Assembly: GCA_964439415.1 (NCBI GenBank)
Contig: CAYTOJ010000046.1
Span: 1 to 14,488, forward strand
Reading direction: 5' to 3'
DNA length: 14,488 nt
From: CAYTOJ01 sp964439415
Lineage (GTDB): Bacteria > Pseudomonadota > Alphaproteobacteria > Rickettsiales > CAZAGG01
In this document: positions 7,041-13,471 of the stretch, one piece after another
Layout: each line of letters opens with the position of its first letter
Numbering within the stretch: position 1 is the first letter of the stretch
Translations under genes and position numbers: made by a program
Notes under the pieces: generated by a model
Seen by the model: only the letters and a program-made list of their open reading frames with translations
Told to the model about the DNA's origin: nothing
The model's database searches: none

Positions 7041-9083
7041 ATGAATCAGGCGGCGAAGAAAAACAGCTTTTTCTGGAAAATGTTCGATAAGCGGGAACTG
7101 GAATCCATACCCAACTTTCCGGGTTATGGACGCACGGAGCCATCACTGAACATAAGCGGGGATAATACCTTGATAGCGGCAACTGGTGATGATAATAATG
7201 AAATCTCCGCGCTGAAAGCAGAGAATGCCAGGCTGAAATCGCAACTGAAGTTGGTTGATACTATCATAAATTCTGCGCCATTTCCTATCTGGGTGCGGGA
7301 TGAGAATATGCATATAACCTATTGCAATAATGCATACTGCGAAGCGGCGGATATGACGCAGGAAATGCTCCTGGGTGATGAATTCATAGAACTGGCGGCG
7401 GGAGTTAGAAATATAGCCAGAGTGGCGTTTGACACCGGCGAATCTGCCGTGGGAAAAGTTCATATTGTATGCAATGGTGAGCGCCGCTTATACGAAATAA
7501 GGGAGATGCCATTAATATCCAGCGGCCAGATGATAGGCTATGCATATGATATAAGTGGTCAGGAAAAAGCGGAAGAAGAAGTAAAACTTCATATATCCGC
7601 ACAGGCTGATTTGCTGGAAAGCTCAACCAGTGCTATGGCTATCTATGGGGCGGATACCAGGCTGAAGTTTTATAATCAGGCATTTGCAAAACTCTGGCAA
7701 CTATCCGAGGATTTTCTGGATTCCGAACCTGGTTATGGCGAGATACTGGAGCGCCTGCGCGAATACCGCAAGCTGCCGGAACAGACAAATTTCCAGTTAT
7801 ACAAAAAAGAGCACCTGAAGCTTTTTACCGACCTTATCAAACCACGGGACGAATTTTTATACATACCAAGCGGTGCAGTGCTGCGCATGATTATAATTCC
7901 CCATGCACTGGGTGGCCTGCTGTTCGCTTATGAGGATGTGACCGACCGTCTGGCGCTGGAGCGTTCATATAACACACTTATAGCCGTGCAACGTGCAACG
8001 CTGGATAATCTGCAGCAGGGTGTGACAGTAATAGGGGAGGATGGCCGTGTAAAACTGTGCAATCCCGTATACTGTAAATTATGGGGGTTGGATGATGAAT
8101 TTCTCTCCACACAGCCGCACCTGGCGGATGTTGTTGAGAAAACCAAGCCTTATTATGTGTATGATGGAACCTGGAGCGATTTCAAGGAAAAGCTGATTGC
8201 CAACACCATGAAGCGGGAAATCCGGCAGCTTATGCTGGAAACCAGTGACGGGAAATATTTGAGTGCCAATTTTGTGCCACTGCCGGATGGCGCGACGCTC
8301 ATAACTTATTATGACGTAACCGATGCTATTAATGCTGAGCGGAGCCTGCGTGAGAAAAATCAGGCACTGGAGGAAGCCGACCGCTTGAAATCGGAATTTC
8401 TGGCTAATATATCTTATGAGCTGCGTTCGCCGCTGACTTCAATCAAAGGCTTTACGGAAATCCTGGGGCAGGGCTTAGTAACGCAGTTACCTGCAAAGGT
8501 TGGCGAGTACATAGGCTATATTGATAAATCATCAGACCAGTTGATGAATCTGATTAATGACATACTGGATATTGCCAGCATAGAGGCGGGCTATCTTAAG
8601 CTTAACAAAACCAGTATAGATGTTCGAAGCCTGCTGAATCATCTGATTGCGCTGGTGGGGGAGAGTGCGCGCAAAGCAAGACTGGATATTACGCTGGAAT
8701 GTGCGCCTGACCTGGCTACTTTAATGGGTGATGAGACGCGCATCAAGCAGGTGGTGTTTAATCTCATTAGTAACTCGCTTAAGTTTACCCCGGAAGGTGG
8801 GAAGATTTCTCTGGGTGCTAGGGAGTCAAGCGGCATGATGGAAATATGGGTTGCAGATACCGGTGTTGGCATACCTGACCGGGAGCGCGAAGTGGTGACG
8901 GAGAAATTCTACAAAGCCGGTTCCACCCGTGCCCATAAATCAGGTGCTGGTCTTGGCCTTACTTTAGTTAAGAATTTCGTAGGGCTTCATAACGGCCATA
9001 TTACTATAGAATCGGCACCTGAGTCAGGAACAAAAGTATCCTGCTTTTTTCCCCTGAATAATGTGGATGGCGGAGATTGCTGA
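7041..9083 (+). CDS. divL: DivL-type PAS pseudo-histidine kinase (tyrosine at the H-box)
   Basis: DivL is the alphaproteobacterial cell-cycle regulator that tunes the CckA-CtrA phosphorelay by binding phosphorylated DivK. Counting from ATG 7041 the product has 680 residues: a short coiled coil (about 52-74), three PAS-like segments (about 75-175, 186-302 and 312-428), a linker helix, a HisKA domain and an HATPase domain. The H-box reads FLANISYELRSPL, with tyrosine (residue 459, codon 8415-8417) where kinases have histidine, the hallmark of DivL. The ATP lid looks intact: N box NLISNSLKF (575-583), G1 DTGVGIP (606-612), G2 GAGLGL (635-640). No transmembrane helix is seen at the N-terminus, unlike Caulobacter DivL. 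A TTG at 7035 (682 residues) has a better placed GGAG at 7020-7023 and is an alternative start. tsaE overlaps the stop and amgK follows, matching known alphaproteobacterial synteny. Confidence 0.88.
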   Translation: MNQAAKKNSFFWKMFDKRELESIPNFPGYGRTEPSLNISGDNTLIAATGDDNNEISALKAENARLKSQLKLVDTIINSAPFPIWVRDENMHITYCNNAYCEAADMTQEMLLGDEFIELAAGVRNIARVAFDTGESAVGKVHIVCNGERRLYEIREMPLISSGQMIGYAYDISGQEKAEEEVKLHISAQADLLESSTSAMAIYGADTRLKFYNQAFAKLWQLSEDFLDSEPGYGEILERLREYRKLPEQTNFQLYKKEHLKLFTDLIKPRDEFLYIPSGAVLRMIIIPHALGGLLFAYEDVTDRLALERSYNTLIAVQRATLDNLQQGVTVIGEDGRVKLCNPVYCKLWGLDDEFLSTQPHLADVVEKTKPYYVYDGTWSDFKEKLIANTMKREIRQLMLETSDGKYLSANFVPLPDGATLITYYDVTDAINAERSLREKNQALEEADRLKSEFLANISYELRSPLTSIKGFTEILGQGLVTQLPAKVGEYIGYIDKSSDQLMNLINDILDIASIEAGYLKLNKTSIDVRSLLNHLIALVGESARKARLDITLECAPDLATLMGDETRIKQVVFNLISNSLKFTPEGGKISLGARESSGMMEIWVADTGVGIPDREREVVTEKFYKAGSTRAHKSGAGLGLTLVKNFVGLHNGHITIESAPESGTKVSCFFPLNNVDGGDC

Positions 9084-9730
9084 AGATAAAATCGGTGTCT
9101 GAACAGGAAACGGTAGGTATTGCGGGGGCTATAGCTACTGCCTGCCCTTATCCTGCAACTATATTACTAAGTGGGAATCTGGGCAGTGGTAAAACCGCTT
9201 TTGCCAGGGGGTTTATAAATTGGTTTGATCATCAGCTTGAGGTGGCAAGCCCCACCTTCACCATCTGCAATATCTATGATGTAAAAAGCATACGGATTTA
9301 TCACTACGACTTATACCGCATAAAGAATAAGAGAGAGCTTTTTGAACTAGGCATTGATGAGGCATTTGAAAGCGGTATCTGCCTGATTGAGTGGCCTTCC
9401 ATAGCTGAAGATTTCCTGCCTGTGTCAATGCTGGAGGTGAGTATAACTGATTCACATGATGCAAGATTATTTAACTCCCCAGGTATCGGCACGAACTATC
9501 GGCTTCCCCCACCGCCTGCGGGGGGGGCTAGGGGGGGGCATCTTTCTACTGGTAGTACCAACCCATTCCCCCCCCTTAATCCCTCCCCGCATGTGGTGGG
9601 GGAGACAAGCAATATACATCCTGACCGGCAGACCTGGGGAGTGACTAGGTTTTTTGAATTGTCATTTCATGGGCAGTGGGAGGATAAGGAAAACTCCATA
9701 AAGGACGCACTGATAAAATATGCTGCATGA
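9077..9730 (+). CDS. tsaE: tRNA t6A modification ATPase TsaE with in-frame palindromic insertion
   Basis: TsaE is the ATPase that works with TsaB and TsaD to make N6-threonylcarbamoyladenosine at position 37 of ANN-decoding tRNAs. Visible motifs are Walker A GNLGSGKT (33-40), SPTFTI (58-63), HYDLYRI (76-82), LGIDEAFESG (91-100) and IEWP (104-107). The usual length is about 150-160 residues; this product has 217. The excess lies between LEVSI (119-123) and RFFELSFHGQW (191-201), where about 55-60 low-complexity Pro/Gly residues are encoded by a palindromic repeat kept in frame. TTG 9077 is taken as the start, overlapping the divL stop by 7 bp; GTG at 9095 is possible. The stop overlaps the amgK start by 11 bp. 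Whether the long loop impairs function is unknown. Confidence 0.88.
   Translation: MLKIKSVSEQETVGIAGAIATACPYPATILLSGNLGSGKTAFARGFINWFDHQLEVASPTFTICNIYDVKSIRIYHYDLYRIKNKRELFELGIDEAFESGICLIEWPSIAEDFLPVSMLEVSITDSHDARLFNSPGIGTNYRLPPPPAGGARGGHLSTGSTNPFPPLNPSPHVVGETSNIHPDRQTWGVTRFFELSFHGQWEDKENSIKDALIKYAA
9501..9606 (+). repeat. Palindromic repeat element inserted in frame in tsaE
   Basis: The left arm (about 9501-9538) and right arm (about 9568-9606) are near reverse complements. They share TCCCCCACC, TGCGGGG, GGG and an eight-base G or C run, with about three substitutions and a 2-nt gap, around a 29-bp loop. The element contains G8 at 9520-9527, G8 at 9531-9538 and C8 at 9568-9575, which is unlike the surrounding gene. 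It resembles in-frame palindromic elements such as those in Rickettsia genes, though I cannot assign a family. The full insertion relative to ordinary TsaE probably runs from about 9465 to 9640. Confidence 0.75.
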
Positions 9731-10706
9731 CCGTGAATGCCAGATAAAAGAATTTCTAGTTAGCTATGGGCTGCATGATGCTAACAGGCAGCCAGTTTCC
9801 GGGGATGCTTCCTTCAGGAGATATGAGCGTATTGTGCATGATGGAAAATCATTTATTCTGATGGATGCGCCGCCGGAGAGGGAGGATGTAAAGCCGTTTA
9901 TATCTGTGCAGGAGTTTCTGGTGGCGCATGGGTATTCAGCGCCCGACATATTGGCGGCTGATGCACATAACGGCTTTCTGCTGCTGGAGGATTTAGGGGA
10001 TGATTTATATTCACACATACTAAAGCAGTATCCTGAAAGGGAAGAAGAGCTTTATCTTGCTGCGGTGGATGTTCTACTGGATTTGCATTCTCGCGCTGCC
10101 AGTCACAACTTACCCAGATATGATATAGATGTATACATGCGGGAAGCCATGCTGTTTGCTGAGTGGTACATTCCGCAATTAACACAGTTTTTAAATAACC
10201 AGGTGCTTTTGCATGATGCGGTGGCTGCATTCCAAAATACAATGCATGATCTTCTGACAAATGCCAATTTAGAGCAGAATGTAACGGTACTAAGGGACTA
10301 TCATGCGGATAACCTGATTTGGTTGCCTGAGCGCCAGAGGCTAAGGCGTGTTGGTTTGCTTGACTTTCAGGATGCTCTAATGGGAAGCTGTCACTATGAT
10401 TTAGTTTCACTGCTGGAAGATGCCAGGCGGGATGTAAGCAAAAGTGTTGCTGCAAAGTGCCTTGAGTATTACTTAAGTGCTGGTAACCAATCTAAAGATG
10501 AATTCTTACTAAAGTATCACTTATTAGCTGCGCAGCGCAATCTGAAAATCATCGGTATATTCAATCGCTTGAGTCAACGAGACAATAAGCCTAGGTATTT
10601 ATCCTACCTTCCAAGGGTATGGGGGCATTTAAAAACTGATATATCCCACCCATACCTGAAATCTCTAAGAGATTTCCTGGATAATTACGGCCTAATTGAA
10701 TCTTAA
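9720..10706 (+). CDS. amgK: AmgK-like sugar kinase (aminoglycoside phosphotransferase fold)
   Basis: This 328-residue protein belongs to the choline/aminoglycoside kinase superfamily. The closest recognised role is AmgK, which phosphorylates N-acetylmuramic acid and N-acetylglucosamine at the anomeric position for peptidoglycan recycling. The catalytic loop reads LRDYHADNLIW (191-201) and the metal-binding motif DFQDA (215-219); LLLEDLGD at 87-94 is the hinge region. AAQRNLKIIGIFNRL (270-284) is typical of the AmgK branch. Its ATG overlaps the tsaE stop by 11 bp, implying translational coupling. In many alphaproteobacteria the uridylyltransferase gene murU follows; here it is absent and a prepilin gene on the opposite strand converges instead. 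Family is firm; the substrate is inferred from family and synteny. Confidence 0.85.
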   Translation: MLHDRECQIKEFLVSYGLHDANRQPVSGDASFRRYERIVHDGKSFILMDAPPEREDVKPFISVQEFLVAHGYSAPDILAADAHNGFLLLEDLGDDLYSHILKQYPEREEELYLAAVDVLLDLHSRAASHNLPRYDIDVYMREAMLFAEWYIPQLTQFLNNQVLLHDAVAAFQNTMHDLLTNANLEQNVTVLRDYHADNLIWLPERQRLRRVGLLDFQDALMGSCHYDLVSLLEDARRDVSKSVAAKCLEYYLSAGNQSKDEFLLKYHLLAAQRNLKIIGIFNRLSQRDNKPRYLSYLPRVWGHLKTDISHPYLKSLRDFLDNYGLIES

Positions 10707-11540
10707 TCTTAAGGAACAAAGCGGTGTATCCACATAAGAAGCACCAAGATTATAAGCGGTGGCGGAAGTAGCGCAAAGCGCAGCACCCGTAGTGCCTGCA
10801 ATGTTCATTGCAGCAGATGCCGGTACTGCCGGAGTAGCCGTTCCGTTATCCACGAAGATTACTACTCCAGATGCTGGTTTTCCATCATCCAGTTTTTCAT
10901 CCATGGCCAGAGCCTGCCTGGGCGAGAGGTTTGCACCATGAGTATAAGCTCCGGCGAGTGACACAGCAGTAATATAGGATATCTGATAATAATTGAGTCC
11001 TGAATTATGATGCACGGTTATATAATTACCTTTGATTTTTGTCAGCGGAAACATTGTGGGCAGTGTTGATGCGGTAGCGGCGAGTCCTATAACACCTGTG
11101 GCCGGAGTAATATAATCGCATGTGCCTGCTACTGTGGCTGACATGAAGGAGCCTTCGATAAGGTCAGCATCAGATAAGTGCCGCCAGAAGGCTACAGTTT
11201 CACCTATGGCAACAAGTGCGTTTGCACTGCCTCCGTCTATCTGCCCGTCACCATTGCCAAGGCCAGCTGCTGGTGAAGTAAAAGTAAAGAGCCCGAAGTT
11301 GGAAGCGGTTTGCGCCAGTATATCACCAGGAATACCACCGTATTTACCCCTGAAAGTATTTACCGCGCTGTTCATTTTTTCATATTGCTGGATAGTTGCG
11401 CGAATTTCAGCGGCACTAATCAAATCCTGCCCTACTAATATACCACCGATGATAAGACCAATAATCACCAGAACTATTGATAGCTCAATTAAGGTAAAGC
11501 CTTTTTTGCCGTTCTTTTCAAATGAATTAGTGTTTTGCAT
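10692..11540 (-). CDS. Type IV prepilin-like protein, copy 2 of a tandem pair
   Basis: The 282-residue product has a class III (prepilin) signal: a basic leader ending in KKG14, then F15TLIE with the conserved glutamate at mature position 5, and a hydrophobic helix running to about residue 41. A prepilin peptidase would cut after G14. The mature protein is Ala/Gly/Thr-rich and shares with its neighbour NTFRGKYG, IPGD, FWRHLSDADL, DDGKPASGVV and the C-terminal LRLRFN. Two late cysteines could form a disulfide loop. AAGG 6 nt before the ATG supports the start, and the 18-bp gap from the upstream paralogue suggests one transcript. No assembly ATPase, platform or peptidase gene is in the window, so pilin versus pseudopilin cannot be decided. 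Its stop overlaps the amgK stop from the other strand by 15 bp. Confidence 0.88.
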   Translation of the reverse strand: MQNTNSFEKNGKKGFTLIELSIVLVIIGLIIGGILVGQDLISAAEIRATIQQYEKMNSAVNTFRGKYGGIPGDILAQTASNFGLFTFTSPAAGLGNGDGQIDGGSANALVAIGETVAFWRHLSDADLIEGSFMSATVAGTCDYITPATGVIGLAATASTLPTMFPLTKIKGNYITVHHNSGLNYYQISYITAVSLAGAYTHGANLSPRQALAMDEKLDDGKPASGVVIFVDNGTATPAVPASAAMNIAGTTGAALCATSATAYNLGASYVDTPLCSLRLRFN

Positions 11541-11558
11541 TGTAAACCTTACTGTAGT

Positions 11559-12401
11559 CTAATTAAATCGTAGCCTCAAAGCACATTGGTTGCTCACTGT
11601 AGTAACAACATAAATATTAGAAGCAGCAGTGCCGCATGCTGCCAGGTATGTGGTGTTGAAAGTTCCTGCTGAAATATCCAGAGCTACTACAACGCCGCTG
11701 GTTGGTTTTCCATCGTCAATTTTACTATCAATGTTGAAGGCATCTGGCGGCGGCATATTGTTAGTGGTGTTGCCTGCTGTTGTTCCATATATACCTGTAG
11801 TTGCGACCACGCCAATACCGCCGATTACATAATAATTAAGACCCGTCAGTGAGTATGCGGTAATATAATTATTTCTGCCCATTTTAGCTGGCGGAATATA
11901 AGTTCCAATGGTGTTCATGGTGGTCGCACCGCCTAAATCAGCACCTGTTGTTAGAGCCGAGCCGAAATCACCCTCGACTAAATCAGCATCGCTTAAATGC
12001 CTCCAGAATGCAGCGTTTTCACCGTTAAGCCTCACGCTTGCCGCAGCCGCCCCTTCCAGTTTGCTATTGCCATCACCCATTCCGGGGCCGCCTGCGGCGG
12101 TAGTTGTCCCTGCATTAGCAGCAGACATTGTATAAAGGCCGAAAGCAGATGCGGTGTACACGGCAATATCACCAGGAATATAGCCATACTTTCCCCTGAA
12201 TGTATTGACAGCCGAATTAAATTTTTCAATCTGCTGTACGGTAGCGCGCAGTTCAGCCGCTTTGATCAAGTCCTGCCCAACCAGGATACCACCGATGATA
12301 AGACCAATAATTACCAGTACGATTGAAAGCTCTATCAATGTAAAACCAGATTGAGTTGATTTCTTTTTATAGTGCATATTGTTTGTATTACTCTGGAGCA
12401 T
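11559..12401 (-). CDS. Type IV prepilin-like protein, copy 1 of a tandem pair
   Basis: A 280-residue paralogue of the gene downstream of it. The leader ends at G19, followed by F20TLIE with glutamate at mature position 5, then a hydrophobic helix nearly identical to that of the neighbour (residues 20-46). The globular part again carries NTFRGKYG, IPGD, FWRHLSDADLVEG, DDGKPTSGVV and terminal LRLRFN, but the intervening loops have diverged, consistent with an old tandem duplication. Two cysteines near the C-terminus match the pair in the other copy. The start is uncertain: the first ATG at 12401 has AAGGA immediately adjacent, which is too close, and Met9 at 12377 gives a shorter leader without a good Shine-Dalgarno. 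It is the first gene of the minus-strand pair. Role as pilin or secretion pseudopilin is not resolved. Confidence 0.88.
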   Translation of the reverse strand: MLQSNTNNMHYKKKSTQSGFTLIELSIVLVIIGLIIGGILVGQDLIKAAELRATVQQIEKFNSAVNTFRGKYGYIPGDIAVYTASAFGLYTMSAANAGTTTAAGGPGMGDGNSKLEGAAAASVRLNGENAAFWRHLSDADLVEGDFGSALTTGADLGGATTMNTIGTYIPPAKMGRNNYITAYSLTGLNYYVIGGIGVVATTGIYGTTAGNTTNNMPPPDAFNIDSKIDDGKPTSGVVVALDISAGTFNTTYLAACGTAASNIYVVTTVSNQCALRLRFN

Positions 12402-12614
12402 TCCTTAAATACTTTTCCTGACTATATAGAATGCCATTAAATACATTTTATATAAAATATTGGTTAATCTTGGATAATCATGTTAAAAAATTATATGGAG
12501 TTGCAGATTTGAAACCAACAGAATAATATCATTGCAAATCAAATGGATGCTACGCAGAGATGCCTTCTTTGTGATTTTGTAACTCGTTGATTCAGAAAAA
12601 ATTATAGCGCTTGA
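12402..12614. promoter_or_regulatory. AT-rich divergent region between the prepilin pair and trmD
   Basis: This 213-bp region must hold the promoters of the leftward prepilin genes and the rightward trmD. It is markedly more AT-rich than the genes around it, with several TATA-like stretches (12423-12428, 12449-12460). I could not assign a confident hexamer pair for the prepilin promoter, and no gene is seen. Confidence 0.45.
12577..12607 (+). promoter_or_regulatory. Possible trmD promoter close to the start codon
   Basis: TTGTAA (12577-12582) and TTATAG (12602-12607), spaced 19 bp, form a weak sigma70-like pair. They would place the transcription start within a few bases of ATG 12615. No Shine-Dalgarno precedes that ATG, so a leaderless trmD mRNA is possible. 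The match is poor and the AT-rich context makes chance likely. Confidence 0.25.
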
Positions 12615-13301
12615 ATGCAAATTACAGTTCTCACATTGTTTCCTGAGGTGTTTCCAGGACTATTGAATTCTTCTTTAATCGGCAGGGCGTTGGAGAATGG
12701 TATATGGAATCTGGAGGCTATTAATATAAGGGACTTTGCCTTAGATAAACATAAAACGGTTGATGATGCCCCATATGGTGGCGGTGCTGGAATGCTGATG
12801 CGGGCTGATGTAGTTGGCGCGGCGGCGGAGCAAGCAGTGATGGATAATCAGGAAGCACAGTTGATTTATCCTTCCCCGCGTGGGGAGTTATTTAACCAGG
12901 GCATGGCCAGAGATTTAAGCGGCAAGCCGCTGATAATTCTCTGTGGGCGCTTTGAAGGTGTGGATGAGCGGGTAATACAGCATTATGGCTTTAGAGAAGT
13001 CAGTATCGGCGATTATGTACTGACCGGCGGCGAGCTTGCGGCAATGGTGATAATTGAAGCGGCAGTAAGGTTACTCCCCGGCGTGGTGGGGGATCATGCT
13101 TCATTAGGTGAAGAGAGTTTTGGTGAAGGCGAATATGCAGATTTGCTGGAATATCCGCAATACACCAGGCCACCTGAATGGAAGGGCTATAGTGTGCCTG
13201 AAGTGTTACTGTCTGGCAATCACGCTGAAATAAATAAATGGCGGCTGGAGCAGGCAAGGTTGCTGACTAAAAAAAGGCGTGGAATTGTTTCACAGGTATG
13301 A
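12615..13301 (+). CDS. trmD: tRNA (guanine37-N1)-methyltransferase TrmD
   Basis: TrmD is the SPOUT-family enzyme that methylates N1 of G37 in tRNAs with G at 36, preventing +1 frameshifting. The 228 residues fit the family. Visible are DAPYGGGAGMLM (51-62), SPRGELFNQ (87-95), the knotted SAM site LCGRFEGVDERV (109-120) and SIGDYVLTGGE (130-140), YTRPPEWKG (183-191) and LLSGNHAEINKWR (198-210). Aligning R152 with E. coli R154 puts E167 where E. coli has the catalytic D169, a conservative change of uncertain effect. The gene is not in the usual rpsP-rimM-trmD-rplS cluster; ribBX follows after 170 bp. The ATG has no ribosome binding site, but the MQITVLTLFPEVF start is canonical. Confidence 0.97.
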   Translation: MQITVLTLFPEVFPGLLNSSLIGRALENGIWNLEAINIRDFALDKHKTVDDAPYGGGAGMLMRADVVGAAAEQAVMDNQEAQLIYPSPRGELFNQGMARDLSGKPLIILCGRFEGVDERVIQHYGFREVSIGDYVLTGGELAAMVIIEAAVRLLPGVVGDHASLGEESFGEGEYADLLEYPQYTRPPEWKGYSVPEVLLSGNHAEINKWRLEQARLLTKKRRGIVSQV

Positions 13302-13371
13302 CAAACTGTTTCTGTTAAAGGGGTATACTCCTCGCGTTTCAAGAGTGACATTTTCTTGCGACCGTAAGGGA

Positions 13372-13398
13372 GCGCGACAGCGCGGGGGCGGCAGCCCC
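13372..13398 (+). other. Two GC-rich hairpins inside the ribBX leader
   Basis: GCGC-GACA-GCGC (13372-13383) and GGGGC-GGCA-GCCCC (13385-13398) form adjacent small stem-loops in an otherwise AT-rich leader. The second is followed by TTAATATAAAAAAA, not a T run, so it is a weak terminator candidate at best. TAAGGG (13365-13370) and CCCTTA (13396-13401) could also close around both. Confidence 0.5.
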
Positions 13399-13412
13399 TT
13401 AATATAAAAAAA

Positions 13413-13465
13413 TATACCCCTGAAATAACATCACTAAACCACACTCTTGAGACGATAGGGGTATA
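13413..13465 (+). promoter_or_regulatory. Alternative hairpin sequestering the ribBX ribosome binding site
   Basis: TATACCCCT (13413-13421) is the exact complement of AGGGGTATA at 13457-13465, which holds the putative Shine-Dalgarno, and equally of AGGGGTATA at 13319-13327. Pairing with the downstream copy would hide the ribosome binding site; pairing with the upstream copy would free it. This is the geometry of a two-state leader, but both copies may simply follow from the element being palindromic. Confidence 0.45.
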
Positions 13466-13471
13466 TCTACT

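Larger units (their letters stand above)
13321..13468 (+). promoter_or_regulatory. 148-bp palindromic leader element enclosing the ribBX ribosome binding site
   Basis: Positions 13321-13347 can pair with 13442-13468 over 27 positions: 21 Watson-Crick pairs, 4 G-U pairs and 2 adjacent mismatches, enclosing 94 nt. The right arm contains AGGGG (13457-13461), the only Shine-Dalgarno candidate for the TTG at 13472, paired with CTCCT-like sequence of the left arm. The element starts 19 bp after the trmD stop and ends 3 bp before the ribBX start. It lacks the conserved FMN riboswitch segments. It is either a cis-regulatory RNA or a palindromic repeat that landed here. Confidence 0.6.

Noticed and set aside
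9898..10455. 185-codon minus-strand open frame opposite amgK
   Set aside because: Its composition is that of an antisense shadow, and the plus strand encodes a complete kinase with conserved motifs.
12435..12470. CtrA-like box for the prepilin genes on the minus strand (TTAA-N7-TTTA)
   Set aside because: One specified base is wrong, and the region is so AT-rich that such near-matches are expected by chance.
13321..13468. Insertion sequence or MITE with target duplication
   Set aside because: No transposase is present and I found no clear direct repeats at the two ends; a mobile origin is left open rather than claimed.
13302..13471. FMN riboswitch (RFN element) upstream of ribBX
   Set aside because: The conserved RFN blocks, including the GAATTCC-like and GGATG-like segments, are not present in order; the stem pattern is different.
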